From Zhouia spongiae (lineage in GTDB: Bacteria; Bacteroidota; Bacteroidia; Flavobacteriales; Flavobacteriaceae), in NCBI RefSeq assembly GCF_022760175.1, contig NZ_CP094326.1:3274804-3338803 (forward strand): a DNA stretch of 64,000 nucleotides. Reading direction: 5' to 3'. How positions within the stretch are numbered: position 1 is the first letter of the stretch; the number at the start of each line of letters is the position of its first letter. The notes beneath the pieces are model-generated. The model saw nothing but the letters and a program-made list of their open reading frames with translations, was not told where the DNA came from and did not search any database. Positions 38,677 through 48,100 of this stretch are shown one piece after another. A program made the translations under genes and the position numbers.

Positions 38677-39776
38677 TAGTGTGCGTTTTGTAATGCATAA
38701 ATGGCAAAAGATCCCAGCCAGTGCGTTCCTTCATAATTCCCATCGACAATCCCGGGTAAGGAGTGAATTAAATGAGTACGGGCGACGGATCTCAAATGAC
38801 CATATTCCGGCAGGGTTGCTGCGATTCCGTAGAGGCACCACGCCCTGCTGAAGTTAACGCCATCCAGATGTACCAACTTACCATCGGTACGGTCAGAAAC
38901 CTTCCCTGTTTCCCATTGAAAAGAAGGGTTTATCAAATCTGGTAAAAAACTTAACAGCCATTGTTTAAATTCTTCTTCAGGCAACACACGTCGCATCAAA
39001 TCTGCTTCTTCAAGGCAGGGAGACAGGAAGTCAAAACCGCTTGGTTCCCATCGTATAGGGCAGTCAATATCATCGGCGTAAAAATCCCTTGCCCGTTTGC
39101 CGATAAGGTTCTTTAATTCCTCATTGCCTGTTGTCAATGCATAGTCATAGGCAAACGTAAGCCCGAAGGCCGTATTGGTATGTTCTCCTACCCGTATAGG
39201 GTAATTTAACTTTGGTAAGAATGCCATATACCCCTCTGCGATCACATCGGCCAAGGGTTTTAGGTTTGCGGCTAGTTCTTTTCCTAAAGGGTCTTCCCAG
39301 GTATATAATTCCTCATATAGTTTTAACAACCATGCCCATCCATAGGTTCGCTCGTATGAACCATTTCCTTTACGCTTAAAATAAGATACTTCTGCCTGAA
39401 TATTCCCGGGAGTTATATTCTGACGTAGTTTTTCTCTGATCTCTTCTGCGTTCTCTAATCGTGGAAACTGTTTTAAGAGTGTTATCAATGACCAGTGCCC
39501 ATGTACTGATGAATGCCAGTCAAAACACCCGTAAAATGCAGGGTGTAATGTTTTAGGGGATTGCAAGTCTGTTGAATCGTGTAATGTCTGTCCGAGTTTG
39601 TTCGGGTACTCTATCTGCATACACTCCAACGGGAGCTTACTCAACCGGTTTGCTTCTTCCATAGTGAGTTTTATGGGCTCTTCTATATAATTGCTTTCTA
39701 CTGCAGCAATATTTTTTTCGTCCTTGCATCCGTAAAGGATCATTCCGAAGGTTAAAAACAGGACTTGTAGTTTCAT
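38676..39776 (-). CDS. DUF2891 family lipoprotein
   Basis: A 366-residue protein with a lipoprotein signal (LQVLFLTFGMILYGC, Cys at residue 17). The core is a DUF2891-type all-helical fold: HPAFYGCFDWHSSVHGHWSL, YGWAWLLKLYEEL, GEHTNTAFGLTFAYDYA and LDGVNFSRAWCLYGIA. These resemble alpha/alpha-toroid enzymes of unknown activity. It is the first gene of the operon leading to the transporter and pxpABC, with a TAATG overlap. Link to 5-oxoproline metabolism is positional. Confidence 0.85.
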   Translation of the reverse strand: MKLQVLFLTFGMILYGCKDEKNIAAVESNYIEEPIKLTMEEANRLSKLPLECMQIEYPNKLGQTLHDSTDLQSPKTLHPAFYGCFDWHSSVHGHWSLITLLKQFPRLENAEEIREKLRQNITPGNIQAEVSYFKRKGNGSYERTYGWAWLLKLYEELYTWEDPLGKELAANLKPLADVIAEGYMAFLPKLNYPIRVGEHTNTAFGLTFAYDYALTTGNEELKNLIGKRARDFYADDIDCPIRWEPSGFDFLSPCLEEADLMRRVLPEEEFKQWLLSFLPDLINPSFQWETGKVSDRTDGKLVHLDGVNFSRAWCLYGIAATLPEYGHLRSVARTHLIHSLPGIVDGNYEGTHWLGSFAIYALQNAH

Positions 39777-39949
39777 AAAATTTCAGGTTCGTTAATTCTG
39801 TATCTCCCAAAAATAAGAAAGGAAATTAACTCTTTAAAGTCAAGCTCAGTAAAAGAAAAATAAAAGGTATCTTTATCTGTACAGGCGTATGCACTAATTG
39901 ATATAACACATCGGGATCTCTGAGATAGTTTAGCATTATAAAATTCGAA

Positions 39950-40414
39950 ATGATAACACTAATTAAAACCAACCCAAACAACAAGGACTTTATTAAACTC
40001 GTAAAGGATTTAGATACTTATCTTGCTCTAAAAGATGGTGATGAACATGATTTTTATGACCAATTCAATAAATCAGAAGGTATTAATCATGTAATTATGG
40101 CCTATGAGAACGGCTTTCCGGCAGGTTGCGGGGCGATTAAGACTTATGATAAAAAAACGATGGAAGTAAAGCGTATGTATACCATACCTGAATACCGGGG
40201 AAAAGGCATCGCCTCTAAAATTCTAAAGGCCCTGGAGTTGTGGGCTTCCGAACTATCTTTTCACAGGTGTATTTTAGAAACGGGAAAACGTCAGACCGAG
40301 GCCGTAGCCTTATACCATAAAACCGGTTATAAAACTATTCCTAATTATGCTCCATATGAGGGTATTGACAACAGTATCTGCTTCGAAAAGATTCTGATTT
40401 TAGAAGAACTCTAA
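39950..40414 (+). CDS. GNAT family N-acetyltransferase
   Basis: A 154-residue acetyltransferase. Signature: VKRMYTIPEYRGKGIASKILKALELWA with the acetyl-CoA loop, then CILETGKRQTEAVALYHKTGYKTI. The N-terminus (LVKDLDTYLALKDGDEHDFYDQFN) is typical of a GNAT subgroup seen in Bacteroidota. It stands alone; substrate unknown. Confidence 0.87.
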   Translation: MITLIKTNPNNKDFIKLVKDLDTYLALKDGDEHDFYDQFNKSEGINHVIMAYENGFPAGCGAIKTYDKKTMEVKRMYTIPEYRGKGIASKILKALELWASELSFHRCILETGKRQTEAVALYHKTGYKTIPNYAPYEGIDNSICFEKILILEEL

Positions 40415-40436
40415 CATTCACAACCTTCTGCCCCTG

Positions 40437-40465
40437 TTGTAAAAACTTGATTTTCACTATATTTG
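40437..40465 (+). promoter_or_regulatory. Strong Bacteroidota-type promoter match
   Basis: TTG (40437-40439), an 18-base spacer and TATATTTG (40458-40465) match TTG-N17-23-TAnnTTTG. The next plus-strand gene starts about 430 bases downstream, leaving a long leader or an unrecognised RNA. Confidence 0.5.
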
Positions 40466-40548
40466 TATTAGTAAAGGTATCCCCGTATTTTTTAAGACAT
40501 CATGTAACCCTGTTCAAATATCCCTGATTCAGGTCTGTTTGATTTGTT

Positions 40549-40570
40549 TTTACCCGACAACCGGGATTTA
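40549..40570. repeat. Dispersed 22-base repeat, copy 2
   Basis: TTTACCCGACAACCGG plus six more bases, 21 of 22 identical with 21635-21656. Neighbouring GTTCCGA stretches are also shared in part. Confidence 0.6.
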
Positions 40571-40898
40571 GAAAAGTTTCCGTTCCGACAGTTACCGGAA
40601 TGAATCTGAATATTTTAAGGTTTTCCTGAGGTGGCCTGTTCCTGAATTTTATTGACCCCGAAGAAACGAAATTCCGGTATAAGGCATTGTTTCCTTTTTC
40701 AGGTATTGTTACAGGATGCCTTATAGATAAAAGAAATTGGAAATACGACAATCGTCATGGGTTTATGGTCATGCGCTTTATAAGGATCGTTTTTATAAAT
40801 GATCTTGTATTTGTCGAGATAATTTGTCGTTGGCCATATTGATCAACTCTCCGACAGCTCTCTAAAAAACAAGCAGATAATCATTAAATTTTCAAGTC

Positions 40899-41366
40899 AT
40901 GAGATTCCTTACCGTTTTACATTTAAATGAAAAAGAAAAGCAAGAACTTATAGAGTTATGGAACACTGTTTATCCGGATGTATTGCAGTTTAAGAGTCTG
41001 TACGAATTTGAAAAGTATCTCTCTAAATTAAAAGATCTGAAACACACCTTACTATTTGATAAAAACAATAATATAAAGGGCTGGTTTGCCGATTTTTCAA
41101 GAAATAACGAACGTTGGTTCATCATGATGGTAAGTTCCGAATTACAGGGACAAGGTTATGGTAGCAGGCTATTGGATGAGGCAAAAAAGAAATTTAATGA
41201 ATTAAACGGTTGGGTTATTTGCGAGCATGAATACAAACGTAAGGACGGAAAGCCGTATCAATCGCCAGTAAGCTTTTACGAGAAAAATGATTTTATGCTT
41301 TATCCGGATATCATTTTTGAAACTGATGTGTTAAAGACTGTAAAGATGCAATGGGTCAGGAATTAA
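40899..41366 (+). CDS. GNAT family N-acetyltransferase
   Basis: A 155-residue acetyltransferase. Signature: MMVSSELQGQGYGSRLLDEAKKKF, followed by KPYQSPVSFYEKNDFMLYPDI. A typical cytosolic GNAT with unknown substrate. A long untranslated region and a promoter match lie upstream. It is convergent with pntB across a terminator. Confidence 0.85.
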   Translation: MRFLTVLHLNEKEKQELIELWNTVYPDVLQFKSLYEFEKYLSKLKDLKHTLLFDKNNNIKGWFADFSRNNERWFIMMVSSELQGQGYGSRLLDEAKKKFNELNGWVICEHEYKRKDGKPYQSPVSFYEKNDFMLYPDIIFETDVLKTVKMQWVRN

Positions 41367-41392
41367 TATAAACGTTGTTATGGGGTTATCCG

Positions 41393-41438
41393 GTTGACAG
41401 TCGGCAGTCGGCAGTTGACAGTAGGCAGTTGTCAGTAA
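41393..41438. repeat. Short tandem-like repeat, (G)GCAGT/GACAGT units
   Basis: Imperfect 7-base units GACAGTC, GGCAGTC, GGCAGTT, GACAGTA, GGCAGTT, GTCAGTA follow each other downstream of the GNAT gene. It is preceded by GTTGTTATGGGGTTA, a motif also seen at 49702-49745. Confidence 0.7.
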
Positions 41439-41473
41439 CAGAAACTTATAAATCCACCTTCCGAAAACAAAAA

Positions 41474-41506
41474 AGAGGCTGTCTTTGCGGACAACCTCTA
41501 CTTTTT
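41474..41506. terminator. Terminator between convergent GNAT and pntB genes
   Basis: AGAGGCTGTCT and GGACAACCTCT form an 11-base stem with one mismatch and one GU pair around a TTGC loop. A-run and T-run flank it on the two sides. Confidence 0.7.
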
Positions 41507-41514
41507 ATGTAAGT

Positions 41515-42819
41515 CTAAATCTTTTTTAACTCAATTAATGTATTGGCGAGACTGTCTTTGGCATCTCCTAGGAGTAGTTTACAATTTTGTCTTCCGAACA
41601 ACGGGTTATTTTCACCGGAATAACCTGCAGACATGCTTCTTTTTAGTACGATTACCTGCCTTGCCTGATATGCTTTGATAATTGGCATCCCATAAATACT
41701 GCAATCTTTATCTTCTTCGGCAGAAGGATTAACCACATCATTGGCTCCTATGACCAATACAAGATCAAAAGTATTCATTGTATCATTCACTTCGTCCATA
41801 TCTTTGATATATTGATAATCGACATTAGCTTCAGCAAGGAGCACATTCATATGGCCTGGCATTCTTCCTGCCACAGGATGAATGATATAATTTACTTCTA
41901 CATCTCTTGTCATTAATCTTTTTTGAAGCTCGTAGCATACTTGCTGTGCTTGTGCGACTGCCATTCCATATCCTGGAATTATTCCTACTTTTTTAGAAAA
42001 AGCAAGAATGGATGCTAGCTCTACCGGTGATGAAAATTGTACATCTATAACCTCAGCATTATCTTTATTAACAGTACCTTTTTTAGTCAGGTTGCCGGCA
42101 AATACGGTTTTAAGTGATCTATTCATTGCATTACACATCTCGAGGGTTAAAAACACTCCTGTTGCTCCTACCAGGATACCACCTACCATCATTATGGGAC
42201 TATTAAATGCTATTCCTGCAAGTGCTGTAGCTACTCCTGTAATGGCATTCAGAAAAGACACTAATACAGGCATGTCGGCTCCTCCAATCGGTACTGAAAA
42301 GACCACTCCATAACATAAAGACAAGAAACTTACCATTATCAAAAAGTATGTGAAGGGTACATGTACATCCGGAATTATAAAGTAAAACGCTGATACGAGC
42401 ATTATTGCTACAAGCACTATTACTGTTAACCCTTTTACCACCTTAAAGTTTTTTATACTCTTTACTCCTGAGAGTTTCAGATAGGCTATTAAGCTACCAG
42501 AAAAGGAAACAGCTCCTAATACAGCTCCCGATGTTAATACCAATTCATTTAAAAGCTTTATTGGTGTACCGAAAGAGATTGTAGCTTCTGTTAAACTAAT
42601 AATTACCGCACTCATTCCTCCAAATGCATTAAATAAAGAGACTAATTGAGGTATTCCTGTCATTTCTACTTTATATGCCAAATATCTTCCTATAATTGTT
42701 CCTACACTTAAGGCAGAAACCAGAAAGACTACATTAGTTATTTTGGAGGACTGGTTCAACACTAGTATAATTGTGCCTATTATCGCCAGGGTCATTCCTG
42801 CACCTGCGATTAGTTTCAT
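41515..42819 (-). CDS. pntB: NAD(P) transhydrogenase beta subunit PntB, apparent 5' frameshift
   Basis: PntB is a membrane part of the proton-translocating transhydrogenase plus its NADP-binding domain. The frame from 42819 (MKLIAGAGMTLAIIGTI) covers most of the protein: membrane helices, then GYGMAVAQAQQ, IHPVAGRMPGHMNVLLAEANVDY, GANDVVNPSAEEDKDCSIYGMP and RSMSAGYSGENNPLF. The first helix of the family is missing; it is present just upstream in another frame (42820-42910). A +1 shift at or near 42820-42835 would restore a 464-residue protein. The nearby AAAA run is a likely site for an extra base. Confidence 0.85.
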   Translation of the reverse strand: MKLIAGAGMTLAIIGTIILVLNQSSKITNVVFLVSALSVGTIIGRYLAYKVEMTGIPQLVSLFNAFGGMSAVIISLTEATISFGTPIKLLNELVLTSGAVLGAVSFSGSLIAYLKLSGVKSIKNFKVVKGLTVIVLVAIMLVSAFYFIIPDVHVPFTYFLIMVSFLSLCYGVVFSVPIGGADMPVLVSFLNAITGVATALAGIAFNSPIMMVGGILVGATGVFLTLEMCNAMNRSLKTVFAGNLTKKGTVNKDNAEVIDVQFSSPVELASILAFSKKVGIIPGYGMAVAQAQQVCYELQKRLMTRDVEVNYIIHPVAGRMPGHMNVLLAEANVDYQYIKDMDEVNDTMNTFDLVLVIGANDVVNPSAEEDKDCSIYGMPIIKAYQARQVIVLKRSMSAGYSGENNPLFGRQNCKLLLGDAKDSLANTLIELKKI

Positions 42820-42910
42820 TATTGGCTCTTTTGGGATTCCCCATTAATTTAAGTCCCATGATAAATCCCATTGAGGCCATCAGGTATGTTATATTGATTG
42901 CTAGACTCAT
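42820..42910 (-). pseudogene. 5' fragment of pntB in a different frame
   Basis: The ATG at 42910-42908 encodes MSLAINITYLMASMGFIMGL, then KLMGNPKRAN, equivalent to the usual PntB N-terminus (membrane helix, GLKxLxNPxxAxxGN) before LIAAAGM. The frame then runs on out of phase and stops. The pntAB gene ends 5 bases upstream of this ATG, as expected for the true pntB start. Confidence 0.75.
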
Positions 42911-42915
42911 AAGGT

Positions 42916-43221
42916 TTATTTGTTTTTTGCGGTTGTAAACATAGTTAACATTCTATGGGTAACGAAAAAGCCTCCTGTGATGTTAATTGTAGCGAGAACT
43001 ATCGCCAATGCTGCTGCTAGGATCTGCATATAATCATCGGGATTTACTCTCATTAGCTGAATAATAGCGCCTAAAAGAATAATACCACTTATGGCATTCG
43101 CACCAGACATTAAAGGTGTATGTATAATGGCCGGTACATTCTTTATGACTTCTATTCCTATAAATAAACTGAAAATCACGACATAGATTCCATCTATATC
43201 GGTAATAAAGAACTGGTTCAT
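42916..43221 (-). CDS. pntAB: NAD(P) transhydrogenase alpha subunit part 2 (membrane part)
   Basis: A 101-residue three-helix membrane protein: GIYVVIFSLFIGIEVIKNVPAIIHTPLMSGANAISGIILLGAI and ILAAALAIVLATINITGGFFVTHRMLTMF. These are the C-terminal membrane helices of PntA encoded as a separate gene, as in many bacteria with a three-gene enzyme. It lies 5 bases after pntAA and 5 bases before the likely pntB start. Confidence 0.92.
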   Translation of the reverse strand: MNQFFITDIDGIYVVIFSLFIGIEVIKNVPAIIHTPLMSGANAISGIILLGAIIQLMRVNPDDYMQILAAALAIVLATINITGGFFVTHRMLTMFTTAKNK

Positions 43222-43226
43222 AAAAG

Positions 43227-44339
43227 TTAGTTTTGAGTATTGGTTACTATTTTTTGGTTAACTATTTGCCCGTCCTGGACTAATTGGGTAGCGTTAATGA
43301 TTAGATTCTCTTCCTCCTGGTTATATTCATTAAAATACTTGAGGAATGAGAGGAAGTTATTTGACAAAAGAAAAGATACTGAGCTTGCATGAGCAGAAAG
43401 CAAATTGGTATCACCAATAATGGTAACATTTTGATCCGTTTTGTACGTTTCGCTTTTTCTTACCAGTTCGCAATTACCTCCCATTTCTGCAGCTAAATCG
43501 ACAATAACAGCTCCGGGTTTCATCTGCTTTACTGTTTGCTTTTTAAGAAGAACAGGGGCTTTCCGGCCAAATAATTTAGCGGTGCAAATGACAATATCTA
43601 CCTCTAATGCTTTTTCATGTAGCACCTGCTCTACTTTTTGAAGATAATCTTCTTTTTGTTCGACGGCATAGCCTCCAGCATTTTTACTGTCTACTGCTCC
43701 CTTTATTTCTACAAAGGAGGCTCCAAGACTTTCCACTTCAGTTCTGGAAGACTCACGTACATCAAAGGCATTTACTATGGCTCCAAGTCTTTTTGCCGTA
43801 GCGATAGCTTGCAACCCTGCTACTCCGGCTCCAATAACCAGTATTCTGGCAGGTTTTAATGTTCCTCCTGCACCTGATATCATTGGAATTGAAACAGAAC
43901 AGGCGGTGGCTGCTTTTAAGACCGCCGCATACCCTAATATGGAAGCCGTTGAAGACAAGATGTCCATAGATTGGGCAAGTGTAGTTCTGGGCAATAAATG
44001 CAAACTGTACAGTTCTGCTTTCTTTTCTACAAAAGGGGATAAAGCCTGTGAGTTATACAGAAAGTCATATCCTAAAATAAACTTCTTTTTGTCAAGATCA
44101 TCAAATTCGCTCAGATTAATATTTTCATAACCCAGAATAATATCTGAAGCCTCAACTACTTCTTTAGCCGTATTGCATATTACAGCTCCTTCTTGAGTAT
44201 AAAGGTTGTCGCCATAGCCTGATTCTATACCAGCACCTTTTTCAATATAAAATGTAAATTGTTCCTTTACAGGTTTTATATGGTACGGACAAGTAACCAC
44301 CAAAGATGACGGTTCTTTTAAAACTCCTATTTTTTTCAT
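43227..44339 (-). CDS. pntAA: NAD(P) transhydrogenase alpha subunit part 1 (NAD-binding)
   Basis: A 370-residue soluble NAD(H)-binding domain of the transhydrogenase, related to alanine dehydrogenase. Motifs: KEPSSLVVTCPYHIKPVKEQFTFYIEKGAG at the N-terminus, RTTLAQSMDILSS with the conserved Arg and Gln, and the Rossmann motif ILVIGAGVAGLQAIATAKRLGA followed by FDVR. It heads the operon. The enzyme uses the proton gradient to make NADPH from NADH. Confidence 0.92.
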   Translation of the reverse strand: MKKIGVLKEPSSLVVTCPYHIKPVKEQFTFYIEKGAGIESGYGDNLYTQEGAVICNTAKEVVEASDIILGYENINLSEFDDLDKKKFILGYDFLYNSQALSPFVEKKAELYSLHLLPRTTLAQSMDILSSTASILGYAAVLKAATACSVSIPMISGAGGTLKPARILVIGAGVAGLQAIATAKRLGAIVNAFDVRESSRTEVESLGASFVEIKGAVDSKNAGGYAVEQKEDYLQKVEQVLHEKALEVDIVICTAKLFGRKAPVLLKKQTVKQMKPGAVIVDLAAEMGGNCELVRKSETYKTDQNVTIIGDTNLLSAHASSVSFLLSNNFLSFLKYFNEYNQEEENLIINATQLVQDGQIVNQKIVTNTQN

Positions 44340-44592
44340 GATTACCTCTTATATGAAGTATTGCAATAATCATAAAACAGGTTGTGCTCGTTTGCAGCTA
44401 ACGCTACATTTTTGTTGATAGTAATTTTCATTGATAGTTTGTTTATTAGTTTGCTCTTTTTTTAACAAACTTAATGCCGTTTAATCACTTTTTTGCAAAA
44501 AACAAAATCAACTACACTTTAAATCGCTTAAAATCAACACATTAAATAGTGTGGTTTAGTCTATGTGTTAAGTAATTGTTTCCACGGTATTT

Positions 44593-44988
44593 ATGTTTCC
44601 GGGGAAATATTACTCGGTTGGTGATAATTTACCCAATTGGTTATTTTGTTATGGAGTTATCATGTTATGGAGTGATGGTGTTACATTGTTATCATCGTTA
44701 GTTACAGAAGCCCACAGCGGAAAGATAATGTGGTATCAATTAAGTGATAACATGAATAGTGCTTATGTAGTCAAGGTTCTCAAAACAGCCGTCAACAATA
44801 GTGTAGGCAACACAAAGCTTATCGATCAGACGGAATTAAGAAAACACAATATCAGACCTTCCATGATTACAGGGTATGATTGTTATCAAAATGCATTAGC
44901 CGAGAGAATAAGCGATATCTTAAAAAGTGAATTTTTAATTTATCAATGCAATAACAAAAAAGAACTTGAACTCTTGGTTAAAGAGTGA
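44593..44988 (+). pseudogene. Decayed IS3-family transposase (OrfB, DDE) remnant
   Basis: A 131-residue frame with pieces of an IS3/IS150-type integrase core: SLVTEAHSGKIMWYQLSDNMNSAYVVKVLKTAVNN around the first and second catalytic region, then NIRPSMITGYDCYQNALAERISDILKSEFL and a C-terminal piece. The middle block normally containing HSDRG is missing, and the upstream part is replaced by low-complexity TTATGGAGTGATG-like sequence (44647-44694). It cannot encode an active enzyme. No terminal inverted repeats were identified. Confidence 0.75.
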
Positions 44989-45037
44989 AACTCTCGATTT
45001 TTAACTTACACACTTTAAGGGATAGTATCATATAAAA

Positions 45038-45065
45038 AAACCAGAGAAGCGAACTCCTCTGGTTT
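45038..45065 (-). terminator. Terminator of the tricorn-like protease gene
   Basis: AAACCAGAG and CTCTGGTTT pair over a 10-base loop, 58 bases past the gene's stop. On the minus strand a T-run follows. Confidence 0.7.
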
Positions 45066-45123
45066 GATTTAACTTTTTTAAAACCGTCAACCTATATCAG
45101 GACGACTCAATATTGGTATCGGT

Positions 45124-48100
45124 TTATTTTGAAACCTGTTTTAGCAATTCATCAACGGCCCGTTTTAACTGTTGATCTTCTCCTTTAGCTTTTGCATCAG
45201 GGGTGTTTTCAACAAGGATATCCGGCACGGCAGGGCCTAATTCCATATTTTCATCCGTAGCTTTCACATACCATGCTCTAAACGGCATACGTACGTAAGA
45301 TCCATCGATCAGGTTTCTTCCTCCTGTAGAAATAACAGCACCGAAAGTTGGTTGTCCAACCAAAGTACCTAATCCTAATGATTTGTATGCATGAGAGAAT
45401 ATCTCTGCATTTGAATAGCTTCGCTCATTACATAGAGCTATAGACGGCTTTGTCCATGCTGCCAGGGGCAAACGCTCACTATACGGATAATAGTCTCTGT
45501 ATTTTAAATGCTCTTTCAAACTCTTAGCAGCACCTCTTGGTATCGTATAAGAATGTTGTTTTACATTTAGCACAGCCATTAAATAATCGGTAGTCCATCC
45601 GCCGCCATTATAACGTACGTCAATAACAACACCTTTTTTTCCATGCCCGGCTGCCATCAACTCACGTTCAAAATGCTCAAAGCTTGTCCAGTTCATTCCC
45701 TGAATATGGATATATCCAAGTTCGCCATTAGAATACTTATCTGTTAACTTCTGACGTTCTTTAACCCAGGCTATATAGTTTTCTGCACTATTGCTTGACT
45801 CGGGTCTGATGATGACTTCTTTAGCACCGTCGGCTGACTTTACATTTAAATAGATTTTTTCGTTTGCAGTTCCATTTAACAACTCATACAAATTAGTTGT
45901 TTTAGTTAGTTGTGTGCCGTTAACAGCTTCGATAATATCGCCTGTATATAATTTACTGGTGGTTTTATCTGCCGGCATCTGGTTAATAACCGAAATAACT
46001 TCTAAACCTCCATTAGACACAGGCTTTACTTCTACCCCTAATAATCCGGTACGTTCTCTTTGTACATCGCTGCGGTCTTCACCCCTGTACATTCCCATGT
46101 GGCTGGCATTAATCTGTCCCAGCATCCAGTTAAATACCATCTTAAAGTCTTGTCTGGTAGATGCTTTAAGAGCCAAAGGCTTGTATTTTTTCTTTAGGGC
46201 ATTCCAGTTTTGTCCGTGGAACTGCGGATCGTAAAACCCATCGTTAATAGCTTTCCAGGCTTCCTCAAAGATCTGATTAGACTCTTCGGCGTAGTTGATG
46301 TTCATTTTAGCGCTTACAGGAAGTGTTTCTGTTTTGTCTGATTTCATGCTGATACGCACCGGCATACCACGATTTACAGCATACAGATAGGTGTTTTTCT
46401 TATCTTTTACAATTCCATAAGGACTCGACTTTGAAATTTGCTTCAGATCTTTACCGTCCCATTTAATTTTATAAAGGCTGTTCTCTACTCTGGCATCTCC
46501 TCTGCTTCCGTTTCCAGTACTGTAATAAAATGTCTCTCCATCTTTGGATATTGTACTTAAGAATTCACCTCCTGTAAACGAAGTTACCTGTACCTGTCGT
46601 CTGTAGATATCTTCAAAGTCGATCTGAATATCTTTTACTTTCTTCTCGTCCTTTTTATCTTTTTTCTTATCTTTTTCTTTATCAGAATCTTCGTCTGTCT
46701 TTTTAGATTCTGGTTCATCACCATCTTTCCAATCCTCAGCTGTTTTTTCCCAGTCTGATTTCTTTAACCAAACAAACCACACATCGTAATCGCCATTATT
46801 TCGGTTGGAAGAAAATCCTATCTTACTTCCGTCTTCACTCCAAACCGGTGAGCGATCTGATTTAGGGTGCATCGAGATATTCACAGGTTTTTTTGTGTTA
46901 TCTGCTTTGTGTATATATATTTCAGCATTAAATTCTAAATCCTGAAGTGAATATGCCAGCCATTTTGAGTCAGGAGACCAGGAAATACCACTTGGGGTAT
47001 CCCATCCATCTAATAATGTTTTTGAATTTGAAAGCGATCCTTTATCATTTATATCGGCTACGATAAGCTTTGCTCCGCTGGTATAAGCTATACGTTTTCC
47101 GTCCGGCGAGATTACAGGATTCTGTTCTTCAGCTTCGGTATTTGTAATTCGAACTATCTTGCGCTTATATGTTTTAAATAAATCTTTTTGGTCTTTATCT
47201 TCAGATACAACCATATATAGATCGTTCTGACCATCTCTGTCTGAAACAAAAACAAGTGATTCATCATTAAGCCAGGCGATATCTCTTTCTCTGTATGGAG
47301 AGTCAGATACGTTCACCGTCTTGTTTTTCTCCTTGTCGTTTTCTGTTATAAAAACTTCTCCTCTAATCACTATGGCACTATATTTCCCATTTGGTGAAGG
47401 AGCTATCTCACTTACATTACTACTGTAGGTTTTACGAACAACAGGATCGAAACGATAGTCCGTAGACAATTCTATTTTCACTAAAGAGGCTTTTTTAGTT
47501 CCCGGGTCAATAAGGTATAACTCATCTCCTTTTACTGCAATCAGCTTTTTACCGTTATCGCTGGCGCTAAAAGAAAAGATTCCCATATCTTTAAAAGAAG
47601 TTACTGCCGATATGTTACCGTTTTTGGAACCATTCTTATTTACAGCAACTTTATATATATTATATTTTCCATCTCTTGATGATTGAAAATACAGGGTATT
47701 GTCATCGCCCCAATACGGACTAAAGTCGTTTACTCCGTGCGAAGTTATTTCATGGTATGTATCTTCTTTTATGTTATATACCCATACATCACGATTGGCG
47801 GGACCGTTATAAGCTTCCCGTTCCGGACGGCATGTCCCTCTTGTAAAGGCGATCAATTCTCCGTTTGGTGAAAGTTTTGCATCGAAGCCTAAAGCATCCA
47901 TAATCCGATATGGAGTTCCTCCTTTCGTACTTATCTGGTGTGTTTCTGCCTCTCTTTCTATCTGAGAAAAGTTTCTAACCGTATTGAATAAAATATTTCC
48001 ATCCGGAGTAAAATCCGTTACCACATCACTTGAAGAATGAAACGTCAAGCGTTTTGGAATCCCCCCATTATCAGAAACCGTATAAATATCGTTATTGCCA

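Larger units (their letters stand above)
40415..40898. other. Non-coding spacer with an orphan promoter and a dispersed repeat
   Basis: A 484-base region. It holds a good plus-strand promoter (40437-40465), the 22-base repeat copy 2 (40549-40570), and a weak minus-strand frame (40500-40751) that I consider chance. No recognisable gene or RNA follows the promoter before 40899. Confidence 0.5.

Noticed and set aside
40500-40751. Minus-strand frame of 83 residues in the spacer
   Set aside because: It crosses the dispersed repeat, has no motif, and lacks a sensible start context. It probably opens by chance.
44593-44988. Genuine small gene of 131 residues
   Set aside because: Its text is pieces of an IS3-type integrase with the central catalytic block missing and low-complexity DNA at the 5' part, so a pseudogene is the better explanation.
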